Shown here piece after piece: positions 9,136-18,533 of a stretch of 63,493 nt of DNA. Made by a program: the position numbers and the translations under genes. The DNA is from CAZIMM01 sp964540415 (GTDB lineage: Bacteria; Bacillota; Clostridia; Oscillospirales; Acutalibacteraceae): the NCBI GenBank assembly GCA_964540415.1, contig CAZIMM010000003.1:1-63493 (forward strand), given 5' to 3'. The notes under the pieces were generated by a model. It did no database searches and was not told where the DNA came from. It saw nothing but the letters and a program-made list of their open reading frames with translations. The number at the start of each line of letters is the position of its first letter. The stretch's first letter is position 1.

Positions 9136-9175
9136 GCCGCAGACCGGTGTTAATTCACCTGCCTGCGGCTTTTTT
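9136..9175 (+). terminator. Rho-independent terminator after the cohesin/dockerin gene
   Basis: GCCGCAG at 9136-9142 pairs with CTGCGGC at 9163-9169 and is followed by six T. Confidence 0.85.
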
Positions 9176-9291
9176 GCGCATATTTTTGCTTAGTAGAAAT
9201 GCGGGTCATTCCGGGATGCGTAACGCTGCGCGTTTTTCTCAGTCAGCGCGGGAGCAACGAATATTGCCGGACTGGGAACTTTTTTCAGCCG

Positions 9292-10719
9292 TTACCTCAG
9301 TGCCTTTTCCGCAAGCTCACTCACAATTTCGGGGTTCGCTCGCCCGGCTGTTTTTGCCATGACTGCTCCGATAATCACTTTGATTGCGGCTGTTTTTCCG
9401 TTGCGGTAATCTGCCGTTGCCTTCGGGTTTGCCGATATTGCGGCGGCAACAGCTCCCGATATCGCTTCCCTGTCGTTAATCTGTGCGAGACCATGTTCCG
9501 CGACATATTTTTCGGGGTTTAAATCCTGCTCGTAAATTGCCTTGAGCACCGTCTTTGCTGTGCCGAAGTTTATTGTCTGCTCTCCGTAAAGCTGAGCGAC
9601 CCCCGCAGCATTGAGAGGAGAAAGCGGTATCTGCGCACTGTCCGGGTCAACAAGCTTGAGCATTTCGCCGATTATGAGCGCACACATCAATTTCGGATAA
9701 TCCGTTTGCTCCGCCGCGCTTTCAAAGAAGTCGGCAACCGCCTTGTCGGCTGTGAGCAGTTCGCTGTCCGAAGGTTTGAGCATATATTTTTCCGCATAAC
9801 GCTTCATTCTCGCGTCCGGAAGCTCAGGAATCGCCGCCGCAAGTGCCTCGATTTTTTCCTCTGCAAGCTCTATCGGCGGCAGATCCGGGTCGGGGAAATA
9901 GCGGTAATCATCAGCGTTTTCCTTGCGCCGCATTGCCACCGATTTGCCCGACTGCGGGTCGAAGCGTCTGGTTTCCTGCACAATTTTCCTTCCGCTCTCC
10001 AGCTCGTCAACCTGCCTGCGGAACTCGCTTTCCACCGCCTGCTCAATGAACCTGAATGAGTTCAGGTTTTTCATTTCCGTGCGTGTGCCGAGTGCTGTTT
10101 CACACGCTTTTCGGACGGACAGGTTCACGTCGCAGCGAAGCGAGCCCTCATTCATGCGGCAGTCCGAAACGCCGGTGTAAAGCATAACGGAACGCAGCTT
10201 TCTGACATAGGCCGAGGCCTCCGCGGCACTGCGGATATCCGGCTCGGATACGATTTCAATGAGCGGCACTCCGCAGCGGTTGCAGTCAATGAGCGTGTCT
10301 CCGGACTGTGAGTGCACAAGTTTGCCCGCATCCTCCTCAATGTGAATCCTCGTGATGCCGATGCGCTTTGTTTCACCGCTTTCGGTGACAATGTCCAGAT
10401 AACCGTGCTCGCACAGCGGCAGGTCATACTGCGAGATTTGGTAAGCCTTGGGCAGGTCGGGGTAAAAATAGTTTTTTCTGTCAAGCTTTGAATAGCGGGC
10501 AATGCGGCAGTTTGACGCAAGCCCCGCCGTGACGGCAAAATCAACAACCTTTGCATTGAGCACCGGCAGTGTGCCGGGCATTCCCATGCACACCGGGCAG
10601 CACTGCGTGTTCGGCTCAGCGCCGAAATCCGTTTTGCATGAGCAGAAAATCTTTGTTGCGGTTTTCAGTTCAACGTGTACCTCAAGCCCGATCACCGCTT
10701 CATAGTCTTTGTAAATCAT
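9292..10719 (-). CDS. gatB: Asp/Glu-tRNA(Asn/Gln) amidotransferase subunit B
   Basis: 475 residues, full length for GatB. It binds misacylated Asp-tRNA(Asn) or Glu-tRNA(Gln) and phosphorylates the side chain before GatA-derived ammonia amidates it. The N-terminus VIGLEVHVEL is the family hallmark. The zinc-type cysteines in FCSCKTDFGAEPNTQCCPVC are intact, as is the C-terminal YqeY-like tail domain (about 330-475). Its start overlaps the gatA stop by four bases. It is the last gene of the aspS-gatC/gatA/gatB operon. Confidence 0.97.
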   Translation of the reverse strand: MIYKDYEAVIGLEVHVELKTATKIFCSCKTDFGAEPNTQCCPVCMGMPGTLPVLNAKVVDFAVTAGLASNCRIARYSKLDRKNYFYPDLPKAYQISQYDLPLCEHGYLDIVTESGETKRIGITRIHIEEDAGKLVHSQSGDTLIDCNRCGVPLIEIVSEPDIRSAAEASAYVRKLRSVMLYTGVSDCRMNEGSLRCDVNLSVRKACETALGTRTEMKNLNSFRFIEQAVESEFRRQVDELESGRKIVQETRRFDPQSGKSVAMRRKENADDYRYFPDPDLPPIELAEEKIEALAAAIPELPDARMKRYAEKYMLKPSDSELLTADKAVADFFESAAEQTDYPKLMCALIIGEMLKLVDPDSAQIPLSPLNAAGVAQLYGEQTINFGTAKTVLKAIYEQDLNPEKYVAEHGLAQINDREAISGAVAAAISANPKATADYRNGKTAAIKVIIGAVMAKTAGRANPEIVSELAEKALR

Positions 10720-12143
10720 TTTGTCGCCTCCTCATATGCCGAGCCGATTCTGTACAGCAGACTCTCCGAGAAATCCGCACCCATCAGCTGCATTCCGAGC
10801 GGCAGACCCCCGGGTGTTTTTCCGCAGGGAAGTGCGAGTGAAGGTATGCCCGCAATGTTGACCGGCACACTGTAAACATCACCCATATACATTTCAACCG
10901 GGCTGTGCGTCTTTTCGCCGAGCTTGTATGCCGGAGTCGGCGCAACCGGCGAAAGAAGCGCGTCACAGCTTTCAAACAGCCTTGAAAAATCACGTCTTAT
11001 GAGCGTTCTGACCTGCTGTGCCTTTTTGTAATAAGCATCGCGGTAGCCGCAGGAGAGCGCGAACGAGCCGAGCATTATGCGGCGCTTGACCTCATCGCCG
11101 AAGCCCTCGTTTCTCGTTGACCGTATCAGCTCTTCAACACTGTCGCCCTCCCCGCAGCGGCAGCCGTACCGCACGCCGTCAAAGCGTGCAAGATTTGAGG
11201 AGGCCTCCGCACTGGAAATGATGTAATATGCCGACAGAGCGCTGCTCAGCGAGGGCAGCGACACGTCAACAATCTCCGCGCCCAGACTTTCAAACACTCC
11301 TGCCGCATCATACACCGCTTTTCTGACCTGCTGTGTGCAGCCCTCACCGAAGAACTCGCGCGGCAGACCGATACGCAGGCCCTTGATATCCCTGCCGATG
11401 TCCACCGAAAAGCCGCCGGGAGCGGTGACGCTTGTTGAGTCACGTCCGTCCGAACCGGCAATGGCTTCGAACACGAGCGCGTTGTCACTGACGGTTTTGG
11501 TCAACGGACCTATCTGGTCAAGCGAGGACGCAAAAGCAACCAGACCGAAGCGCGAAACCCTGCCGTAGGTCGGCTTCATGCCGACAACTCCGCAGAATGC
11601 CGCGGGCTGACGGATGGAGCCTCCTGTGTCTGAACCGATGGCGTATGCCGCTTCTCCCGCCGCAACCGCCGCCGCACTGCCTCCCGATGAACCTCCGGGC
11701 ACGCAGGTTATGTCGGCGGGGTTTTTTGTTGCGCCGAAAAACGAGCTTTCGGTGGTTGAGCCCATTGCGAACTCGTCCATGTTCAGCTTGCCGAGCATGA
11801 CAAGCCCCGAGCGCCCGAGTTTTTCGATGACGGTTGCCGAATAGCACGGGACAAAACTTGCAAGCATTTTTGAGGCACAGGTGGTTCTGACTCCGGCTGT
11901 GCAGATATTGTCCTTGATTCCCGCCGGAATACCGTCGAGGGCGCTGAGCTGAGCACCCTTTGAATACCGCGAATCCGAAAGCAGGGCTGCCTTTCTTGCC
12001 TCATCCGGTGTGAGGGTAATATAGGCGTGAATCGATTCTTCTTTTTCTTCTATTTTCTCTATATATTTTTCCGTCAGCTCCGGGACGGAAATTTCCCGTG
12101 TACGGAGCTTCCGGGACAGTTCACATATGCTCATTGTTGTCAT
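10716..12143 (-). CDS. gatA: Asp/Glu-tRNA(Asn/Gln) amidotransferase subunit A
   Basis: 475 residues of the amidase-signature family. GatA hydrolyses glutamine and channels ammonia to GatB. The catalytic Lys lies in GIKDNICTAG. The Ser-rich amidase core is GGSSGGSAAAVA with the SDTGGSIRQPA serine. GPLTKTVSD and TPAYKLGE are further family stretches. GAGAGGAAG precedes the ATG at 12143. It starts 32 bases after the aspS-gatC stop, and there is no separate gatC gene, because GatC is fused to AspS. Confidence 0.97.
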   Translation of the reverse strand: MTTMSICELSRKLRTREISVPELTEKYIEKIEEKEESIHAYITLTPDEARKAALLSDSRYSKGAQLSALDGIPAGIKDNICTAGVRTTCASKMLASFVPCYSATVIEKLGRSGLVMLGKLNMDEFAMGSTTESSFFGATKNPADITCVPGGSSGGSAAAVAAGEAAYAIGSDTGGSIRQPAAFCGVVGMKPTYGRVSRFGLVAFASSLDQIGPLTKTVSDNALVFEAIAGSDGRDSTSVTAPGGFSVDIGRDIKGLRIGLPREFFGEGCTQQVRKAVYDAAGVFESLGAEIVDVSLPSLSSALSAYYIISSAEASSNLARFDGVRYGCRCGEGDSVEELIRSTRNEGFGDEVKRRIMLGSFALSCGYRDAYYKKAQQVRTLIRRDFSRLFESCDALLSPVAPTPAYKLGEKTHSPVEMYMGDVYSVPVNIAGIPSLALPCGKTPGGLPLGMQLMGADFSESLLYRIGSAYEEATK

Positions 12144-12175
12144 TTCGGCACTTCCTCTCTCAACTGATTTCGGTG

Positions 12176-14248
12176 TTAATCAAGCCTGACACGCGGCACG
12201 GCGATATATCCTTCCGGTGTTGTCACCGGGGCGTTTGACAAAAGCTCGTCTCTTGAAAAATTGCTTTCCGGTGTGTCTTGCCGCAGCACATTGACAAGCC
12301 CCGCGGCGTGAACGGTGAGCGGTATGTCGGAAAGGTCAATGTTCGAGATGTCGTTCGCAAAGCCGACTATTGCCTGCATATCCCTGCCGAGCGAGCTGAG
12401 CCTTTCGCCCGAAAGCGACAGCCCGGAAAGAGCGGCAACACCCGCAGTGTCAACGTTCGCGCCGCCTTTGCGCTTTCCGTCCTGAGCAGGCTGAAGGTTG
12501 AGGAGTCCCAGCTCGTCAAGCTGTTTTCGGTCAACCGCCGCCGGTGCCGATGTCAGAGGACAAACTGCCTCCTTGTTCTTCGGGAAGGCTATGACCTCTC
12601 GCAGCGACGGCGCGCCGAGGAGCAGCATCACAAGGCGGTCAAGCCCGAAGGCAAAGCCTCCGTGCGGCGGAGTGCCGTAAGCGAACGCCTCAACCATGAA
12701 GCCGAAGCGATCCTCAATTTCCTCTTTGCCGAAGCCGAGAGCCTCAAACATCTTTTGCTGAATGTCCGCGCGATGGATTCTGATTGAACCGCTGCCGAGC
12801 TCGACACCGTTGAGAACCACATCGTAAGCCTGCGCCCTGACTCTGTCGGGCTGCGTGAACAGATACTGCAAATCCTCCTCAAAAGGCATTGTGAAGGGAT
12901 GGTGCATTGCAAGGTATCTTCCCTGCTCCCGAGAGTATTCAAACTGCGGGAACTCGGTGATAATCACAAAGCGAAAATCATCCGCACTTCTCAAGCCGAG
13001 CATATCGCCGGCAAACAGCCTCAACGCGCACAGTGTGCGGCATACAACGTCAAATTCATCGGCGCAGAACACAATCAGGTCGCCGTTCTTCGCCTGTGTC
13101 CGTTCCGCAATCGCCTCAATTTCCGCGTGCGTGAGGAATTTGTCGAGGATTGAGTAGATTTCACCGTTCTCTTTTATCGCTATCCATGCCATGCCCTTCG
13201 CGCCGTTTTTGCAGGCAAGTTCAGTAAGCTGCTCGATTTGTGTGCGCGTGAACGCAGCCCCGCCGGGTATGCAAAGCGCACGGACAAGTCCGCCGGATTT
13301 TATAACCCTGCCGAAGACCTCAAAGCCGCAGTCTGCTGCAATGTCGCAAATGTCATGAATCGGCATACCGAAGCGCAGATCAGGCTTATCGCAGCCGTAG
13401 GTGTCCATGGAGTGCTTCCAGGTCATCCGCGGAAAATCGTAAGCAATCTCAACATCCAGCGCTTCGCGCACAATTGATTTGAAAAGCCTTTCGAGGTGAA
13501 CGAGAACATCATCCTGTTCGACAAACGACATTTCCATGTCAACCTGCGTGAACTCGGGCTGACGGTCTGCCCGCAGATCCTCATCCCGGAAGCAGCGGGC
13601 AATCTGATAATATTTGTCCATTCCGCCGACCATCAAAAGCTGTTTGAAAATCTGCGGAGACTGCGGCAGGGCGTAGAAACTGCCCTGATGCACGCGGCTG
13701 GGAACAAGATATTCCCTCGCACCCTCGGGTGTGGATTTTGCAAGCATCGGAGTTTCGATTTCGGTGAAACCGTCAGCATCCAGATAATCCCTTGCAGCCT
13801 TTGCGACTTTGTGACGAAAACGCAGGTTGTTCTGCATTGACTCACGGCGAAGGTCGAGATAACGGTATTTCATTCTCAGGTCTTCGCGTGCCGTGGTCTC
13901 CGCGTCGGGTGAAAACGGCAGCGGCTTCGCACGGGAAAGAATCTCGGCGCTTTCAACCGCAAGCTCAACCGTTCCTGTGGGCAGCTTGGGGTTGTAGGTT
14001 TCCTCACCGCGCTCCCGCACGTTGCCGGTCATTTTCACAACGTCCTGCGCGTGAATTCCCTCTGCCGAAAGGAAGCTCTCCGGGGAGGCTATGCCGCGGT
14101 CAAAGACGGTTTGCAGCACGCCCTCGCGGTCCTTGAGGTCAACAAAAATCACGCCGCCCATGTCGCGCTTGGTCTGCGCCCAGCCGAAAACCGTAATCTT
14201 TGAACCTATGTCCTTTTCTCCGATTTTTCCGCAATATCTTCTTGCCAT
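12176..14248 (-). CDS. aspS-gatC: Aspartyl-tRNA synthetase fused to amidotransferase subunit C
   Basis: 690 residues from ATG 14248. Upstream in-frame codons fall inside the T-box terminator, and AAAGGA precedes this ATG, which settles the start. Residues 1-~590 are a bacterial AspRS: OB-fold anticodon domain, motif 2 (YQIARCFRDEDLRADRQPEF), the GAD insertion (~280-400) and motif 3 (GLDRLVMLLLG). Residues ~599-690 are a complete GatC (VDTAGVAALSGLSL through NVLRQDTPE and EGYIAVPRV). Such fusions are known in some Clostridia. The arrangement tethers the synthetase making Asp-tRNA(Asn) to the amidotransferase correcting it. The residue before GG in the anticodon loop is Met (KRDMGG), so discrimination type is unclear. 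Confidence 0.96.
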   Translation of the reverse strand: MARRYCGKIGEKDIGSKITVFGWAQTKRDMGGVIFVDLKDREGVLQTVFDRGIASPESFLSAEGIHAQDVVKMTGNVRERGEETYNPKLPTGTVELAVESAEILSRAKPLPFSPDAETTAREDLRMKYRYLDLRRESMQNNLRFRHKVAKAARDYLDADGFTEIETPMLAKSTPEGAREYLVPSRVHQGSFYALPQSPQIFKQLLMVGGMDKYYQIARCFRDEDLRADRQPEFTQVDMEMSFVEQDDVLVHLERLFKSIVREALDVEIAYDFPRMTWKHSMDTYGCDKPDLRFGMPIHDICDIAADCGFEVFGRVIKSGGLVRALCIPGGAAFTRTQIEQLTELACKNGAKGMAWIAIKENGEIYSILDKFLTHAEIEAIAERTQAKNGDLIVFCADEFDVVCRTLCALRLFAGDMLGLRSADDFRFVIITEFPQFEYSREQGRYLAMHHPFTMPFEEDLQYLFTQPDRVRAQAYDVVLNGVELGSGSIRIHRADIQQKMFEALGFGKEEIEDRFGFMVEAFAYGTPPHGGFAFGLDRLVMLLLGAPSLREVIAFPKNKEAVCPLTSAPAAVDRKQLDELGLLNLQPAQDGKRKGGANVDTAGVAALSGLSLSGERLSSLGRDMQAIVGFANDISNIDLSDIPLTVHAAGLVNVLRQDTPESNFSRDELLSNAPVTTPEGYIAVPRVRLD

Positions 14249-14289
14249 TTCTACATATCCTTTCCTGCTGTGCGGACGAAGAAAAAAAA

Positions 14290-14567
14290 ACAAAAAGCGC
14301 TTCGTCCCCAAAATAATCAGGGACGAAGCGCATTAAAAGCTCTCCGCGGTACCACCCAATTTAGCCTTGCGGCTCATCTCACGGTGTCAATCAACACCTT
14401 CGGAAATAACGCTCCGATAAGCGGCGAGCCCTACTGCGGAAAACCGGTTCGGGTTGCGGCTCCGGGATGTTCTTCACTTTGCTCGGCAGACCGAATTCTC
14501 AGCGACAACGGCTCTCTGAACTGCACGGATGCAAGGCTACTTTTTCCCATCACAGCCTTTGAATATG
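14290..14567 (-). promoter_or_regulatory. T-box riboswitch, probable Asn/Glu specifier
   Basis: The conserved T-box AATTGGGTGGTACCGCGG lies at 14344-14361, before a 12-bp terminator stem (14297-14308 with 14320-14331) and a T-tract. Stem I starts with GATGGGAAAAAGTAG, whose AGTA (14538-14541) fits the specifier-loop motif. On the 3' side of that loop the sequence GAAGAACATCC contains GAAC at 14469-14472, which reads as overlapping GAA (Glu) and AAC (Asn) codons. Uncharged tRNA should stabilise the antiterminator and switch on aspS-gatC, gatA and gatB. Asn is the natural signal because this operon makes Asn-tRNA(Asn). Overlapping Glu/Asn specifiers have been reported for a clostridial gatCAB T-box. 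Confidence 0.95.
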
Positions 14568-14572
14568 GCGTA

Positions 14573-14601
14573 ATTATACACTGCTCTTTTCCGTTTGTCA
14601 A
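14573..14601 (-). promoter_or_regulatory. Consensus sigma-A promoter of the aspS-gatC/gatA/gatB operon
   Basis: TTGACA at 14596-14601, 17-base spacer, TATAAT at 14573-14578. Transcription would start at about 14567, just ahead of T-box stem I. Confidence 0.9.
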
Positions 14602-14669
14602 GTCCCGAATTCCGGAAATTTTTGGATATTGCAAAGCGGTCGTTTTCTATAGCAACGGCATGGGCTTGC

Positions 14670-16697
14670 TCACACTCCGCGGTAGTAAAGCCCTCTTGTG
14701 AACTCCCCGGAGGGCGGAGCGGAGGCAAGAAAATCCGCCGTAACCTTTTTGCATTCGTGCGCGTTTTCAACGGTAAAATACAGCAACAGAAAATCCGCAA
14801 AGCCGAGCTCTTTTTTTCTGTCGCCCATCCACAGCGGTCTGGAATTGAGCAGCTGCGGACAGCCGCCGAAGCACCGGACGGGGAAGAACACACCCATTCG
14901 GTCTGTCAAGCCGCCCGACGAGCCGCACTCCGCACAGCTTTTTCCGTTTTTGACCGGACAGCAGCGTGTTGTCATCAAGGGCAGTCGCCCGTATGCCACA
15001 GCGCCCCGCGGAATTTTTCCGCCGAGCCTTGACGCGTTTTTAACATCCAGTTCGAAAGAAAGCACGGCGCTGTCCGCCCCCAGCCGCTCAATCTCGCCGA
15101 GCGCCGCAGTGTTGAACAGGTTTGTGCCGATGCCCGCCATAACGCGCATACCGGCTTTTTTTGCGAGCGCAAGTCCGTCAATAGTTGAGACGAAAGCCTC
15201 AGACGCACCGTTTTCGCGCGCACGAAGCAGCTGCTCAAGCACAATATCCTCCCTGCCGAACATAAATCTCGGCAGCTCCGCCGCAGCGGGCACACCGAAA
15301 TCATAGCTTTTCATTTCGAGCGGAAGTATGATTTTATTATAGCAATATAAATCATCCGGAAGCTGCTTTTCGGAGGTGAAACGTGCATAAAGCTCTTGCT
15401 TTTTAGCGTTATGCACAGAATACTCCACAGCTTTTGGCGAAAATTCACATAATTTGTGTGCTGACAGCGCTTCATTCAGGCTTTCAAGTGCCTGTCTGCG
15501 CAATTGGTTGAGCTGTGAAGCAGGCAGACTCAAGCCCTCGTCCAGCTCACAGTCGAGCGAGCGGACAAAGAACTGTGTGCCGCCGCATTTTTCAAGCTGC
15601 GTCGCAACGCTTTCGCGGGTTGCCAGCTTGTTCACAGCCTGCTCCGGAACAGTATCTCCGCGCACAAAAACCGATTTACCTCCCGAAGAAACCGCTAGAC
15701 TCGCCGTCTCCCCTTTCAGTGCCGTAAAGCACATATCAACAGGAACGCGCGCCGGCTCCTTCGCATAGAGCGAGGCGAGGTTTTTGAGCACGGGCGCCGC
15801 CCGTTCAACGTCCTCTTTCCTGCGAATACCGAACATGCTTCTTCCGATTTCGCCCTTGAAATAACCGTCGGTAAAGCCCGAGCGTGAAAACACAGCCCTG
15901 AGTGCGCCGCCGATTTCGGCATCCGGCTTGTTTTCGAGCTTTCGCCTGCACGCGGTCACCGCCGCCGCAACATATTCCGGGCGCTTCATTCTGCCCTCGA
16001 TTTTGAAGGAGGTTACACCGATTTCGGCAAGCTCCGGCAAAAAATCAATCAGGGACAGGTCGCGCAGACTCAAATCGTTTCCCGTGCCGTTCTCCGCCGC
16101 GAAGGGAAGCCTGCACGGCTGGGCGCACTGCCCCCTGTTCGCGCTCCGCGAGCCGAGCATGGCGCTGAGATAGCATTGCCCGGAAACGCACATGCACAGC
16201 GCACCGTGAACAAACACCTCAAGCTCCGCATCGGTGCGGGCGGCAATCGCTCCGATTTCCTCACCGCTCATTTCACGCGCGAGCACGCATCTTTTGAATC
16301 CGTTTTCCCGCAGCAGCTCCACGCCGGAGAGAGTGTGAACGGACATCTGTGTTGACGCATGCAGGGGCATATCGTGAGCCGTCTCCCTTGCAAGAGCCGC
16401 CACACCCAAGTCCTGCACGATGAGCGCGTCAACGCCCGCGTCACATGCCTGCTGCACAGCTGAAACCGCAAGGCTGTGCAGCTCGGCATCTGTCGCGAGC
16501 GTGTTAAGGGTAAGGTATATTTTTACATTTCTTGCATGGGCGTATTTTACGCCCCGCACAAGCTCATCAAATTCAAAATTCCCCGCGTTCCTGCGTGCGT
16601 TGAGCTGCTTCATTCCGAGATAAACAGCGTCCGCACCGCAGCGCACCGCGGCGGTGAGCGCCTCCGGGCTGCCCGCAGGGGCAAGAATTTCAGGCAT
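14670..16697 (-). CDS. U32 peptidase-family protein (RlhA/YrrO-like) with DUF3656-type C-terminus
   Basis: 675 residues from ATG 16697; a GTG one codon earlier is also possible. The N-terminal half is the U32 fold: ILAPAGSPEALTAAV, GADAVYLGMKQLNARRNAGNF, and the cysteine cluster in CMCVSGQCYLSAMLGSRS then GQCAQPCR. The FKIEGRMKRPEYVA signature follows. The C-terminal ~300 residues match the extension found in long U32 proteins. Characterised relatives are better described as rRNA or tRNA hydroxylation proteins than as proteases. The start overlaps the zapA stop as TGATG, implying coupled translation. Confidence 0.88.
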   Translation of the reverse strand: MPEILAPAGSPEALTAAVRCGADAVYLGMKQLNARRNAGNFEFDELVRGVKYAHARNVKIYLTLNTLATDAELHSLAVSAVQQACDAGVDALIVQDLGVAALARETAHDMPLHASTQMSVHTLSGVELLRENGFKRCVLAREMSGEEIGAIAARTDAELEVFVHGALCMCVSGQCYLSAMLGSRSANRGQCAQPCRLPFAAENGTGNDLSLRDLSLIDFLPELAEIGVTSFKIEGRMKRPEYVAAAVTACRRKLENKPDAEIGGALRAVFSRSGFTDGYFKGEIGRSMFGIRRKEDVERAAPVLKNLASLYAKEPARVPVDMCFTALKGETASLAVSSGGKSVFVRGDTVPEQAVNKLATRESVATQLEKCGGTQFFVRSLDCELDEGLSLPASQLNQLRRQALESLNEALSAHKLCEFSPKAVEYSVHNAKKQELYARFTSEKQLPDDLYCYNKIILPLEMKSYDFGVPAAAELPRFMFGREDIVLEQLLRARENGASEAFVSTIDGLALAKKAGMRVMAGIGTNLFNTAALGEIERLGADSAVLSFELDVKNASRLGGKIPRGAVAYGRLPLMTTRCCPVKNGKSCAECGSSGGLTDRMGVFFPVRCFGGCPQLLNSRPLWMGDRKKELGFADFLLLYFTVENAHECKKVTADFLASAPPSGEFTRGLYYRGV

Positions 16698-17050
16698 CAC
16701 TGATTAGCTTTGAATCTTGACTGAAGGCTTTGCAGCTCTCTTGTGAGCCTTTCGACCTCGCGCTTTGCAATTTCGGCATCCATCTTGGCGCGGGCGGCAT
16801 CCTCAAGATATTCCTTGATCTGCGAGCGCAGATTGTCGGAGCTGAGCTCCGCCTTTTTGTATTGATCCGCATAGCTTAACGCCGCGAGAATCGCCGCCTG
16901 AGTGATGGAAATACGGCTGTTTTCGCGCATTGTTTTTGTGAGCAGTCCGTCCAGCTCGTCGCCGAGAGCGGAGACGTATTTTATGTCGTCATCCGTAGTG
17001 ATTGTGTAATCCGCTCCGCATATGTTGAGTTTGACCTTTGTTTTGTCCAT
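16697..17050 (-). CDS. zapA: Cell division protein ZapA family
   Basis: 117 residues. ZapA bundles FtsZ filaments at midcell. The globular N-terminus (KVKLNICGADYTITTDDD, then YVSALGDELD) fits the ZapA fold, and residues ~60-115 form a charged coiled coil used for dimerisation. AAAGGATG precedes the start. It is transcribed from a near-consensus promoter embedded in the 3' end of the upstream membrane-protein gene and is coupled to the U32 gene, an order common in Firmicutes. Confidence 0.88.
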   Translation of the reverse strand: MDKTKVKLNICGADYTITTDDDIKYVSALGDELDGLLTKTMRENSRISITQAAILAALSYADQYKKAELSSDNLRSQIKEYLEDAARAKMDAEIAKREVERLTRELQSLQSRFKANQ

Positions 17051-17083
17051 AATATTTCATCCTTTCGGTAAATTACTCTCTCT

Positions 17084-17112
17084 ATTATACAATATTGTCA
17101 GGAAATTATCAA
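17084..17112 (-). promoter_or_regulatory. Sigma-A promoter of zapA-U32
   Basis: TTGATA at 17107-17112, 17-base spacer, TATAAT at 17084-17089. The -35 lies inside the last codons of the preceding gene. Confidence 0.8.
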
Positions 17113-17853
17113 GCCCAACACAAATATTATCGGCCAATGCAGCACATAAATTATCAGTGCGTGCCGCCCCGTCCACGACAAAAACGGAACCCGCCCCTTG
17201 TAGAAGCTTTCGGGGAGCTGTCCCCTTGCGGCGTACACTCCGAAGAATGTTCCTGCCAGAAATACAAACAGGTTCGGTATCAGCGGGAAGTAATCCGCTG
17301 AGTGAAAGCTGTCCGGCGGGAAGCCGAGGACGGCTGCGGGCATGAAGGTGTATAAGCTGTCCGGCAGAGCGACCCCAAGGCTTTTTGACAGCCCCAAAAA
17401 GCCCGACGGCACAGCAAAGGTAACGAAAAAAAGCACTGTGCACACCGCAAAGCCGACGGCAGGCGGAATTTTGTCCGTCAGAGGTTTTATCAAGGCAAAT
17501 ATCAGCATACATGATGCCAACAGATGCAGAATACCGAAGAAGATTTCATTCCCCGAAAATCCGAGCAGCGGCAGGACAAGAACCGTCACCGCCGTAAATC
17601 CGAGAGCAACGCACATCAGCTTTGCCCCGCGCTTTAAATTGCTTCTGGAAAGTCTGGAGGATATCCCCGAAATAAAAATAAAAACCGAAGCGAAAAACGG
17701 CTGAAGAGGCTCAAAGAACTTTTGTGAAGTGTGCATGAAACCCAGTTCGAAAGCGTCCCCCAGAACATAAAACAGATGATAAAACACCATGAGCGCAACG
17801 CAAAGTCCGCGCACCTCGTCAAGAAGTATAATTCTCCGTCTGCCATTCTCCAT
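17098..17853 (-). CDS. HGSNAT/DUF1624-type acyltransferase-like membrane protein
   Basis: 251 residues from ATG 17853; a TTG two codons earlier overlaps the upstream stop. The opening RRIILLDEVRGLCVALMVFYH is the signature of the heparan-alpha-glucosaminide N-acetyltransferase-like family (DUF1624), followed by about seven hydrophobic helices. The family is thought to move acyl groups across the membrane onto sugars, but bacterial members are mostly uncharacterised. The gene begins two bases after the stop of the TIM-barrel gene, forming a two-gene unit. Confidence 0.75.
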   Translation of the reverse strand: MENGRRRIILLDEVRGLCVALMVFYHLFYVLGDAFELGFMHTSQKFFEPLQPFFASVFIFISGISSRLSRSNLKRGAKLMCVALGFTAVTVLVLPLLGFSGNEIFFGILHLLASCMLIFALIKPLTDKIPPAVGFAVCTVLFFVTFAVPSGFLGLSKSLGVALPDSLYTFMPAAVLGFPPDSFHSADYFPLIPNLFVFLAGTFFGVYAARGQLPESFYKGRVPFLSWTGRHALIIYVLHWPIIFVLGLIIS

Positions 17854-17855
17854 TT

Positions 17856-18533
17856 TCAAAAATCCGGATGGGGCTTGCCCTGTCTGTAAGCATCCATAAT
17901 ACTTTTGAAAACCTCGCCGTTTGACGGCGGAGTCCAGGTGATGGCATTCGCGCCGGCGTTGATTGTTTTGATGATTGTTTCGTCGGTCGGCCCTCCTGTT
18001 GCGATTATCGGCACATCGGGGTGCTTTTCACGGATTTTGGCGACAAGCTCCGCAGTTCCCGCCGCGGCGGAGACGTTGAGGATATCGGCTCCGGCTGAGA
18101 TTTTGTCGTCAAGCTGAAGCATTGACACAATTGTTGCAACAACCGGGACATCAATTGTCTCTTTGAGCTGAGATATTACAGCCGAGCTTGTAGGGGCGTT
18201 GACGACAACGCCTATCGCGCCCTGAAACTCCGCATGCAGTGCCAGGTTGACAACCCTGGTGCCCTGCGTGAGTCCGCCGCCGACACCGACAAACACCGGC
18301 AAATCGGCAGCCACCATCACCGACTGTGTGATTATAGGCTGGGGAGTGAACGGATAAACGGCAATCACGGCGTCAGCGTTTGTGTTGCGGATTATGCTCA
18401 CGTCGGTTGAAAACAGCACGGATTTTATCCGCCTGCCGAATATTTTGATTCCGCTGCATTTGTAAATCGGTTCGGGCACCTTGAGCATGAAGTTCCTGAG
18501 ATAGCCTTTGATTTCGGGCACATTGTCAGCCAT
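17856..18533 (-). CDS. TIM-barrel protein of unknown function
   Basis: 225 residues from ATG 18533, chosen because GAGGGAAGGA precedes it; the longer frame starts in AT-rich leader. The pattern of alternating hydrophobic strands and helices with VFVGVGGGLTQGTR, then AGADILNVSAAAGTAEL, and the late IIATGGPTDETIIKTINAGANAITWTPP resembles phosphate-binding (beta/alpha)8 barrels such as the HisA/IMPDH group. No catalytic signature is recognised. An extended -10 (TGTATAAT, near 18597-18604) lies about 60 bases upstream. Confidence 0.6.
   Translation of the reverse strand: MADNVPEIKGYLRNFMLKVPEPIYKCSGIKIFGRRIKSVLFSTDVSIIRNTNADAVIAVYPFTPQPIITQSVMVAADLPVFVGVGGGLTQGTRVVNLALHAEFQGAIGVVVNAPTSSAVISQLKETIDVPVVATIVSMLQLDDKISAGADILNVSAAAGTAELVAKIREKHPDVPIIATGGPTDETIIKTINAGANAITWTPPSNGEVFKSIMDAYRQGKPHPDF

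Noticed and set aside
14311..14336. Longer start for the aspS-gatC gene
   Set aside because: The upstream in-frame codons are inside the T-box terminator hairpin, and AAAGGA favours ATG 14248.
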